Program-made: the position numbers and the translations under genes | Notes under the pieces: generated by a model | Told to the model about the DNA's origin: nothing | What the model saw: the letters and a program-made list of their open reading frames with translations, nothing else | Database searches by the model: none | DNA from: Acidobacteriaceae bacterium | GTDB taxonomy: Bacteria; Acidobacteriota; Terriglobia; Terriglobales; Acidobacteriaceae | Length of the DNA stretch: 12,957 nt | Assembly: GCA_003165095.1 (NCBI GenBank) | Contig: PLSH01000203.1 | Location: 7,040 to 19,996 of the forward strand | Direction of reading: 5' to 3' | Part shown: positions 1-6,203 of the stretch, in pieces | Layout of the letters: every line of letters starts with the position of its first letter | Position numbering within the stretch: the first letter of the stretch is position 1

Positions 1-112
1 TCTTTGCGGGAGCTTTCTTGGCAACCGCCTTCTTCCTGGGAGCTTTCTTGGCGACAGCCTTCTTTGTGGGAGCTTTCTTGGCAACCGCCTTGTTCGCGGG
101 AGCTTCCTTGGC
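1..112. repeat. 30-bp in-frame tandem repeat encoding KAVAKKAPxK units
   Basis: On the plus strand GGGAGCTTTCTTGGC recurs at 8, 38 and 68 with a period of exactly 30 bases, and a degenerate copy (one base changed) starts at 98. Bases 1-7 match the tail of a further unit, so the array continues beyond the left edge. Each unit encodes one ten-residue Lys/Ala/Pro repeat of the H1-like protein on the minus strand. Variation is concentrated at the codon after the Ala-Pro pair. Confidence 0.85.
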
Positions 113-286
113 CAGTGTTCTGTTAACAGCCGCTTTCTTCACCGCAACTTTCTCCGTGGCCACAATGATCGCCTGCCCTACGGTGTCTTCAATTGCTTTT
201 TTGCTGACTCCCTTGCCCACGGCCTTCCTTACGGCAGTCTCAATCTTCTTGACCGCTTTTTCGCGCTTGCGCTCTTCGTTAGTCAT
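1..286 (-). CDS. Histone H1-like Lys/Ala-rich protein, N-terminal part (runs off left edge)
   Basis: The minus strand is open from an ATG at 286-284 to the window edge, giving 95 complete residues. Residues 1-50 begin MTNEERKREKAVKKIETAVR and form a charged, probably helical segment. From about residue 58 the protein becomes tandem decapeptides of the type KAVAKKAPxK (x = N-terminal variants, then T, R, A), like eukaryotic H1 tails and bacterial H1-like proteins. Such proteins bind DNA nonspecifically and compact the nucleoid; that role is inferred from composition. The start is supported by GAGGGA seven bases upstream on the minus strand. The plus-strand reading of the same bases is a hydrophobic low-complexity artefact. 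The C-terminus and total repeat number lie outside the window. Exact family membership cannot be settled because low-complexity tails arise repeatedly. Confidence 0.8.
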   Translation of the reverse strand, partial: MTNEERKREKAVKKIETAVRKAVGKGVSKKAIEDTVGQAIIVATEKVAVKKAAVNRTLAKEAPANKAVAKKAPTKKAVAKKAPRKKAVAKKAPAK

Positions 287-577
287 GCTGAGGTCCCTCG
301 GTAGACCATCTGCTCTGCAAGTCGGAATTCTACATCGTAACTCCGTGTCCTCACAGAAAATTCGTTTCGCCCAGCCCTGTGCGCCTCGCTTGCCGCTTGA
401 TGAGAACATCGGATTCAATCAGGAAAGAAGTCCGTCGTTGTTTTCTTCAGGGTTCCGAGACGCTTGTCGCCCATCCACGGTCTAGCTTTCACGGGATGGC
501 CTGGTGCACCCTACCTGTTTATTGAAAAGAAACTGCCGGCTAGGCTTCCCGAGTCGCTGGTGACTCGCTCCGAAAAG

Positions 578-1155
578 CTATTGAAGCCAAGTCTCCTGGT
601 TGGAGAGCCCTTCACCACTTGCAAGGACTTTCACTTCTGGCGGATGGTAAGAAACGACATCGATAAGGTGGTTAAGACAGATGAGTTTGTAATGCAGAAT
701 TTCTTGGATGTGACCGCCTGTGTCGCGCATAACGTGGTCGAGAAAGTGTGACTTTGTACAGACCCGCAGAATCTTGCCTGTGTAGACCTCATCGGCGTAG
801 CCGTTCGGAGTGTTTGACCCTACGAGTTCCTCGGTTACTAGGTATGCCAGGTAGTGTTTCCACGATAGGAAAGCATCTTGCATCCCTCGACCGATTCTAT
901 GGGGTGGGCTCCGGCCAGCACACCGGCAAGCCCCGGTAGGTGGCTAACAGCTTGCGTTGCCTCGTTGACGATGGCTTCTTCCACGACGATTCCCACTGCG
1001 TTAAACACGCGCTTGTCTGGTTCGGAGATTTCGCGTAGGTCGATATATCGGACAGAGTTCAGCTGCCAAATTGCTTCTGATTCAGGGATTTGCAAGGGAT
1101 CCTCTGAGATTCCAGTCAATATCGTAACTCCAGGCAGCGGTTCCGGGCGTATCAC
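578..1155 (-). pseudogene. Conserved hypothetical protein split by one frameshift
   Basis: Two minus-strand open frames overlap. The upstream one (1155-838, GTG start, 105 aa) ends just after HPIESVEGCKMLS. The downstream one (883-578, 101 aa) continues as SWKHYLAYLVTEEL. The downstream half has the look of a family of small uncharacterised bacterial proteins: an aromatic W-x-x-Y-x-x-Y segment, then a GKxxRVxxKSHFLDHV-like segment, then CLNHLIDVVS near the end. Joining the frames near 840-886 would give one protein of roughly 190 residues that starts with an N-terminal part and carries the conserved C-terminal block. I therefore read this as a single gene interrupted by a one-base indel, either a young pseudogene or a sequencing or assembly error. 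Function is unknown. The initiation codon is weakly supported; only a GAG/AGG-like stretch precedes it. Co-translational frameshifting is possible, but I see no slippery heptamer. Confidence 0.55.
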
Positions 1156-1781
1156 CGCCTACTCGGAAGTGTCGCCTACGATGGATGCGCGCGAACGGAT
1201 TGCCGAGTTTCTGCGCACCGATGGCCGCAGAAGCGCCAATGGTGCAATCTGAACTGCATCTCCAGGACTTCAACGGATCAAGCCCAGCGCCGAGGTTGCT
1301 CTCAAGAATCCACGCGAGGCAAATCCGGCCGGGTGCAGGAGAACCCTTCTTGCGCACAACAAATCGCCGACCGGCCGGGTGCGGAAATGGCCGATGCGCC
1401 GTCATGGGCGAGCGCGAGTGCGACTGCGGGCGTGGTCAAGTGAAGCGCCGCAAAGCGCAGGGGTTGCGCTGAGCGGTGATTGCAGTCACAGCGCGGCCCG
1501 TTGCGCGGATCGACTATTCTGGGCGGCACCGAGGTGCAGGAATGCCGACGCTCACGATGGCACTGCGCGCGTTGACAAGCGAATGGCGTAATGGGGATGG
1601 GCCGAGGACGGCAGCGATCCCGGTGCACAGGCGCGCGGCGCAGCGCAGGGCCGCACAGCAGCGCAAGACGAAACAAGCGATGGCCACTGCCGCGACATTC
1701 GGCAGTGGCATTTTTCATGACCCGAAACCTTGATCAAACGCGCAGCGGCGGCGCGGAATCCGCCGGCAAAGGGAAAATCTC
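1156..1781. other. GC-rich stretch without a supportable gene
   Basis: Several open frames occur on both strands here. All are rich in Arg, Ala, Cys and His, lack good ribosome binding sites and resemble no family I know, as expected from chance open frames in GC-rich DNA. A 12-base direct repeat CCGGCCGGGTGC occurs near 1327 and 1371. The only structured element is the plus-strand terminator at 1683-1715. The last 60 bases must hold the 5' leader of asnA, but I do not see a convincing promoter. Confidence 0.5.
1683..1715 (+). terminator. Rho-independent terminator (plus strand)
   Basis: A perfect 10-bp stem pairs GCCACTGCCG (1683-1692) with CGGCAGTGGC (1700-1709) around a 7-base loop. It is followed by A and five T residues (1711-1715). 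The T-run follows the stem only on the plus strand, so it terminates rightward transcription. No convincing plus-strand gene lies upstream, so it may end an unannotated small RNA or an unrecognised transcript and insulate asnA. Confidence 0.75.
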
Positions 1782-2921
1782 ATGGCTATTCTCCTCGACA
1801 AGAGAGCCGATCTGGCGGGGCCGGGAATCGGCGATTACAAAGAACTGGAAACGGTGCTGCCGAGCGATTACCGTTCGCTGCTGACACCGAGAGAGACGGA
1901 GCAGGCTATCTTCCAGGTGAAGCGCTACATCGAAGACAACCTGTGCAAGGAACTGAACCTGATGATGGTGGAAGTGCCGCTGATTGTGGACGTGGAGAGC
2001 GGGGTGAACGACATGCTGGATCGCGACGGTTCGCGAACGCCGATCCAGTTCCATATTTCGAACGACCGGGAACTTCATCCGATCGACGCGCAGGTGGTGC
2101 AGGCGGCGACGAAGTGGAAGCGGGGCGCGCTGAAGCAGTTCGATTGCCGGGCCGGCGAGGGCATCTGCACGGACATGCGGGCGGTTCGCAAGGACTATTT
2201 TCTGGATCACGACCATTCCGCGTACGTGGATCAGTGGGACTGGGAGCGGGTGATGACGGCGGAAGAGCGCAACCTGGACTTCCTGAAGGGCGTGGTGGGC
2301 GGGATTTGGAAAGTGATGGTAGGAGCGGAGAGGTTTGCCCAATTCCTGTTCCCGCAATTGAAGGATCCGCGGTATCCGGATCTGCCCGAAACGCTGACGT
2401 TTCTGCATGCCGAGGAAATCCTTGACATGTATCCGACGCTGCCGCGCAAGCAGCGCGAGACGGCGGTGCTGCAGAAGTATCCGGCCATCTTCATTGTGGG
2501 GATCGGCTGGCCTCTGAAGGATGGCTATCCGCACGAGATGCGGGCCGCTGATTACGACGACTGGGTGACCGACACGAGCGCGGAGACGGGCCAGGACACG
2601 CACGGGCTGAATGGGGACATCCTGGTGTGGAACCCGGTGACGAAGCGGCGCCACGAGCTGATGTCGATGGGCATCCGGGTGACGGCCGAGACGCTGAAGG
2701 AGCAGCTTACCCTGTCAAAGCAGCTGGACTTCATGCGGCTGCCGTATCACCAGGCGATCCTGAACGAGCAGATTCCGCTGTCGATCGGCGGAGGGATCGG
2801 GCAGTCGCGCACGCTGATGCTGCTGCTGCGCAAAGCCCACCTGGGAGAAGTGAGCGTGACGGTGTGGCCGAAGGTGCTGAAGGAGATGTGCGCGGAGAAG
2901 AACATTTTCGTGCTGGAGTAA
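1782..2921 (+). CDS. asnA: Aspartate--ammonia ligase (asparagine synthetase A)
   Basis: This cytoplasmic enzyme makes asparagine from aspartate, ammonia and ATP (giving AMP and PPi). It is built on a class II aminoacyl-tRNA-synthetase-like fold. The 379-aa product carries AsnA signatures in order: KWKRGALKQFDCRAGEG (111-127), YVDQWDWERVM (148-158), RAADYDDW (254-261), GLNGDILVWN (275-284), SMGIRV (295-300) and the ATP-site loop GGGIGQSR (336-343). It is longer than the roughly 330-aa Escherichia coli enzyme, with about 33 extra residues before the conserved core. The ATG is supported by AAAGGGA (1768-1774) seven bases upstream and by an N-terminal segment that continues smoothly into the core. 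It appears to be a single-gene unit: a terminator lies just upstream and more than 800 bases separate it from the next plus-strand gene. I am very sure of the identity. Confidence 0.96.
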   Translation: MAILLDKRADLAGPGIGDYKELETVLPSDYRSLLTPRETEQAIFQVKRYIEDNLCKELNLMMVEVPLIVDVESGVNDMLDRDGSRTPIQFHISNDRELHPIDAQVVQAATKWKRGALKQFDCRAGEGICTDMRAVRKDYFLDHDHSAYVDQWDWERVMTAEERNLDFLKGVVGGIWKVMVGAERFAQFLFPQLKDPRYPDLPETLTFLHAEEILDMYPTLPRKQRETAVLQKYPAIFIVGIGWPLKDGYPHEMRAADYDDWVTDTSAETGQDTHGLNGDILVWNPVTKRRHELMSMGIRVTAETLKEQLTLSKQLDFMRLPYHQAILNEQIPLSIGGGIGQSRTLMLLLRKAHLGEVSVTVWPKVLKEMCAEKNIFVLE

Positions 2922-3098
2922 AGATGCGGCGGCGGCCCTCGATGATGACTTTGTGGCTGCCTCAGTGGAGCAGACCGGGAGAGCAGGAGATGTACATTTG
3001 AGGGCCTGCGGCTGTCATGGGGCGATGAATCCTGGCGAATCAGCCGTTGATTTTCCGCGGCAGGAGGGCGGAATGCGGCTTCACAACCGCGCGCTTTT

Positions 3099-3341
3099 CT
3101 AAACCACAGGCGTCTGAGGTCCGAAAGAGCCGGTCGAATCAGGGGTTGGCCTCATGGATGCGCCAGGGATGGTATGTTCCCCGGAATAGTCCTGGACAAA
3201 CTCCGATGGGATTTGAGTGATTGCGTCCGACTGAACGATGGGGAGGGTGGCTGCATCGGGCTGGGTTGCCGGCTTGCAGAGGTGCAGTTCTCTGCGGTCG
3301 CGGAGGTAATCCGGGACATCGCGTTTTTTAATGAGGGTCAT
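3099..3341 (-). CDS. Small hypothetical protein (80 aa)
   Basis: A minus-strand open frame starts at an ATG (3341-3339) with GGAG five bases upstream and ends at TAG (3101-3099). The protein begins MTLIKKRDVPDYLRDRRELH, a charged, helix-prone N-terminus, then becomes a Pro/Thr/Ser-rich, probably disordered tail ending PQTPVV. I recall short proteins in Acidobacteriota genomes with a similar basic head (MxLI+K.DV..YL..RR) and a disordered tail, but I cannot name a family or function. The open frame extends to 3446 upstream; I chose the inner ATG because it has the ribosome binding site and the upstream residues are Arg/Ser-rich filler. It lies convergently between asnA and the protease island. 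An overlapping plus-strand frame (3174-3557) is the main competing reading. Confidence 0.42.
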   Translation of the reverse strand: MTLIKKRDVPDYLRDRRELHLCKPATQPDAATLPIVQSDAITQIPSEFVQDYSGEHTIPGASMRPTPDSTGSFGPQTPVV

Positions 3342-3737
3342 GGCCACTCCGGCCGTGCTGTTGCGTATCTGAAAAGGTGCTCGTCTGGAGCGAAGCCTGG
3401 AATGCCGAAGGCGAGAGAGGGAAAAACCTGCTACTGCTTCAAGCATACGCCTGCCTGGGGTTTGCGGGCGGGCGGCTCCGCGGTTGAGGTGCGAGATGGA
3501 AGGGGAAAAACATTTACTGGACAGCGGCGGGGAAAAAGGGTAAGTTTTGCATTATGACTGAGATGAACGCGGTTCATTGGAGTGAGAAGGGGCGGTTTGC
3601 GCCCGGCATTCCGAGCCATGGGATGGCCGCGTAAAGGCACTGACACACCCGTCAACCGGTTGGCAGCATTCGACTCCGGTTGCGATTTTGACATTCCCCG
3701 AAGAGCGACCTAAAACTTTGCGTTTTCAGGAGAGCCG
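3342..3737. other. Intergenic region upstream of the protease/STAND operon
   Basis: No convincing gene is seen. Open frames on both strands are Arg/Pro/Gly-rich and lack initiation signals. Base composition becomes locally more AT-rich near 3680-3727, where the promoter of the downstream operon is predicted. No tRNA, insertion-sequence end or attachment-like repeat was found in this stretch. Confidence 0.45.
3688..3716 (+). promoter_or_regulatory. Predicted sigma70-type promoter of the protease/STAND operon
   Basis: A perfect -35 box TTGACA (3688-3693) is followed by a 17-base spacer and a -10 box TAAAAC (3711-3716, four of six consensus positions). Transcription would start near 3723, leaving a leader of only about 15 bases that contains the AGGAGA ribosome binding site (3728-3733) four bases before the ATG at 3738. 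This suggests a housekeeping-factor promoter with a short leader and no room for a riboswitch or attenuator. Confidence 0.6.
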
Positions 3738-5663
3738 ATGAGCGGTTCCGATGCGTTGTTGACGTTTAACGGCATCAACGGCGCCACTGGCCGGTACGAC
3801 ATAGAGCCGATGACGGCTGCGGAGTTCTCTGAGGTTGCGCTGGGGACGACGCGGAAGAGAGCGGACGAGAAGGCGCACGTAGAGGAGCTGAAGCGGCGGC
3901 GACAGCGGGACACGGAAGCGCACTTTGCGGTGAAGGAAGGCGTGGATCCGAAGAATCTGGCCGAGACGGGCTGGGGGGTGATTTTTGCATTTGGCGCGGA
4001 CGAGGCGATCTACGAAGCGCTTAGCCCGCTGCTGAAGCTGCGCAGGCAACAGGCCGGCGACCGGTATCGCGAATACGCGGGGCCGAAGGCGTACCGACTA
4101 GCAACGGCGGAGGGACCGGCGGAGAGCAAGCAGGATTTCTTGAAGCGCAACGGCGCTGGGCCGGGGCCTGTAGATCCGCAGATTGTGCCTTATTACCTGC
4201 TGATCGTGGGAGATCCGAACTCGATTCCGTTTCGTTTTCAGTATCAACTGGACGTGCAGTACGCGGTGGGGCGGATCCACTTTGAAACGGTGGCGGAGTA
4301 TGCCGCCTACGCGGAGAGCGTGGTGGCGGCGGAGACCGGGACGCTGGCGCTGGGTAGGCGTGCGGCGGTGTTTGGGGTTTCAAACGAGGGCGATGCGGCG
4401 ACGCGGCTGAGCCACGATGAGCTGGCGGTTCCGCTGGCGGAGTGGGCGGCGAGCCAGCCTGGCTGGCAGGTGGAGAAGTACTTCAACGGGGATGCGACGA
4501 AGGGGCGGCTTGCCGATCTTCTATCGAGGGACGCGCCGGCGTTTTTGTTCACGGCGAGTCACGGAATGTGTTACCCGAGGGGCGATCGACGTCAACTGGC
4601 GCAACAAGGAGCTCTGCTTTGCCAGGATTGGCCGGGGCCGGGTTATCAGCAGACGATTCCCGAAGATTTTTTCTTTTCCGGCGAGGACGTGGGCGGGGAC
4701 GCGCGAGTTTTCGGGACGATCGCGATGCATTTTGCGTGTTTTGGAGCGGGCACACCGCAGCTCAGCGATTATTCGGTGTCGGGAACTCCGCCGGCGATTG
4801 CGCCGAAGAGCTTTCTGGGGCGGTTGCCGCAGCGGTTGATCGCTCATCCGCGGGGAGGGGCGCTGGCGGTGATTGGCCACGTGGAGCGGGCTTGGGGCTG
4901 CTCGTTTCACTGGGACCGGGCGGGCAGCCAGACCGAGGTTTTCAAGAGCACGATCAAGCGGCTGATGGATGGGCACCCGGTGGGATCGGCGCTCGAGTAC
5001 TTCAATGGGCGGTATGCCGAGCTCGCGTCCGATCTATCGACTGCGCTCGAAGACATCAAGTTTGGCGCGGCGGTGGATCCGTACCTGATCTCGGGACTTT
5101 GGACTGCGAATAACGATGCGCGCAGCTACGCAGTGGTTGGGGATCCAGCCGTGCGGCTGATGCTGGCCAATGAATTGAAACCGGTCGACCGGCCGGTTCT
5201 GGAGGTGAAATCCGTGTCTGGTATAAACGATTCTCAATCAACCGTTCCGCAAACGCCGGCCTCTGCGCCGGTGAATTCCCTGCTGACCGATTACGGAGTT
5301 CTCGACTCGGTGAGGGGGGCGGCATCGTCACTGCAAGAGGCGGCGCAGAAGATCGGCGCGTGGCTTGCGGACTCATTTCAGACGGTTACGAGCGTGCAGG
5401 TGAGCACGTACGTGAGCGACAACATCAACGAGGTGAAGTACGAAAATGGCGCCTTTACCGGGGCGCAACTGCGGGCGATGACGATTGCAAGCCTGGACGG
5501 GAACACGATTGTGTGCGTTCCGGAGACGAACGGGCAGGTGGACGACGCGCTTTGGAAGGTACACTCCGACACGCTGGACAAGGCGCTCGCGAACCGGGTG
5601 GAGCTGCTGAAGACGGCGGCGGCGGCGATAGCGAGCCTGGTGCCGGGAGTGAAGACGCTTTGA
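3738..5663 (+). CDS. Caspase-fold C25-like cysteine peptidase with C-terminal association domain
   Basis: Predicted cytoplasmic His-Cys protease of the caspase/gingipain clan (CD); there is no signal peptide. Residues 146-185 hold PQIVPYYLLIVGDPNSIPF and a GRI turn, typical of C25-like proteins. FLFTASHGM places the catalytic His at 275, and MHFACFGAGTPQLSDY places the nucleophile Cys at 334. GGALAVIGHVERAWG (373-387) and YAVVGDPAVRL (464-474) complete the C25-like core. A Ser/Pro/Thr-rich linker at about 494-513 leads to a separate C-terminal domain (515-641) containing VQVSTYVSDNI, SLDGNTIVCVPETNGQVDDA and WKVHSDTLDKALANR. That domain resembles part of the next gene. Substrate unknown. The start has AGGAGA four bases upstream. 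It is the first gene of a tight four-gene plus-strand operon, and its TGA overlaps the next ATG by one base (TGATG). Identity as a caspase-clan peptidase is strong; the biological role is inferred. Confidence 0.88.
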   Translation: MSGSDALLTFNGINGATGRYDIEPMTAAEFSEVALGTTRKRADEKAHVEELKRRRQRDTEAHFAVKEGVDPKNLAETGWGVIFAFGADEAIYEALSPLLKLRRQQAGDRYREYAGPKAYRLATAEGPAESKQDFLKRNGAGPGPVDPQIVPYYLLIVGDPNSIPFRFQYQLDVQYAVGRIHFETVAEYAAYAESVVAAETGTLALGRRAAVFGVSNEGDAATRLSHDELAVPLAEWAASQPGWQVEKYFNGDATKGRLADLLSRDAPAFLFTASHGMCYPRGDRRQLAQQGALLCQDWPGPGYQQTIPEDFFFSGEDVGGDARVFGTIAMHFACFGAGTPQLSDYSVSGTPPAIAPKSFLGRLPQRLIAHPRGGALAVIGHVERAWGCSFHWDRAGSQTEVFKSTIKRLMDGHPVGSALEYFNGRYAELASDLSTALEDIKFGAAVDPYLISGLWTANNDARSYAVVGDPAVRLMLANELKPVDRPVLEVKSVSGINDSQSTVPQTPASAPVNSLLTDYGVLDSVRGAASSLQEAAQKIGAWLADSFQTVTSVQVSTYVSDNINEVKYENGAFTGAQLRAMTIASLDGNTIVCVPETNGQVDDALWKVHSDTLDKALANRVELLKTAAAAIASLVPGVKTL

Positions 5664-6169
5664 TGGCGGAAGACGCTCAACTGGCGTCTCTGCGCCAGGT
5701 GCGCGCGGAGATTGAGGGGATTGCCAGCGCCGCGGGCCGGGCGGAGCCGGACGGACCGCGCGATGCGGCGGTGAGTTATTCGTTCGGGATATTTTCAGGG
5801 CCGGAGGAGACATTCTCAGAGCTGGTGAGAACGGTGCAATCGCTACTGACGAAGCTGAAGCCAGTGGCAACTTTGCGGACCACGGTGGACGGGTTGAGCG
5901 CGACGACGGTGATCAATTACGGCGGTCGAGCGACGTCGGTGTGGAGCAATCCCGTGTCTTACGCATTGGCGGAGACGCACCTGTGCTCGCTGGAGCGGAC
6001 GATTGAATTGCGAATGGCAGCGGCGGGAGCGGTTGGGGCGGCAGCGAGCGCGATGGCTGCGATTTCGATTTTGGCCGCCAATCCACTAACGGTGCTGCAT
6101 GCGCTGCGGTCGGCCGAGGCGCTGAAGCAGGCGTTGGAGCGGCTGCTGGACGCGGCCGAGGCGGCATGA
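5663..6169 (+). CDS. Small operon protein with association-like domain and hydrophobic helix (adaptor, substrate or effector)
   Basis: This 168-aa protein starts at the ATG inside TGATG at the end of the protease gene, so it is probably made by translational coupling; the nearest GGGAG (5645-5649) is 13 bases away. The frame is open well upstream, but those codons lie inside the protease gene and are not used. Residues 1-65 are helix-prone and partly charged. Residues 66-117 contain KPVATLRTTVDGLSATTV and ETHLCSLERTIELRM, matching in order the C-terminal domain of the preceding protease; the His and Arg are eleven residues apart in both (H106/R117 here, H609/R620 there). Residues 119-147 are Ala/Ile/Leu-rich with no charge and could be a membrane or amphipathic helix, followed by a helical tail rich in Ala, Leu and Glu. 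It belongs to no family I can name. An adaptor built on the same domain, a membrane effector or a cleavage substrate are all possible. Confidence 0.78.
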   Translation: MAEDAQLASLRQVRAEIEGIASAAGRAEPDGPRDAAVSYSFGIFSGPEETFSELVRTVQSLLTKLKPVATLRTTVDGLSATTVINYGGRATSVWSNPVSYALAETHLCSLERTIELRMAAAGAVGAAASAMAAISILAANPLTVLHALRSAEALKQALERLLDAAEAA

Positions 6170-6203
6170 GACCGAAGCCACTGCGTGGAGCAAGGAGAGA
6201 CGG

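Noticed and set aside
1..112. 30-base repeats resembling a CRISPR array
   Set aside because: The repeats are head-to-tail without unique spacers, stay in frame and encode protein repeats.
18..485. Plus-strand open frame of 155 codons rich in Ala, Phe and Leu
   Set aside because: It is antisense to the Lys/Ala repeat protein; the repeating FFxGAFLAT pattern is simply the complement of the KAVAKKAP repeats, and the minus strand has the ribosome binding site.
550..567. CGAGTC / GACTCG hairpin just downstream of the broken gene
   Set aside because: The 6-bp stem has no T-run directly after it on either strand, so it is too weak to call a terminator.
464..751. Plus-strand open frame of 95 codons
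   Set aside because: It lies opposite the frameshifted minus-strand gene, whose translation looks like a real protein family; the plus-strand version does not.
1302..1718. Minus-strand open frame of 138 codons rich in Arg, Cys, His and Pro
   Set aside because: Composition is typical of chance frames in GC-rich DNA, its start lies within the terminator region, and no domain is recognisable.
1734..2654. Minus-strand open frame of 306 codons
   Set aside because: It is an antisense shadow of asnA, rich in His, Arg and Val; asnA on the other strand is unambiguous.
3174..3694. Plus-strand frame (3174-3557) and minus-strand frame (3431-3694)
   Set aside because: Neither has a good ribosome binding site or recognisable pattern; the first overlaps the better-supported small minus-strand ORF.
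5360..5662. Upstream extension of the small second protein's frame
   Set aside because: It lies inside the end of the protease gene and translates to Gly/Arg-rich nonsense; the TGATG coupled start is far more plausible.
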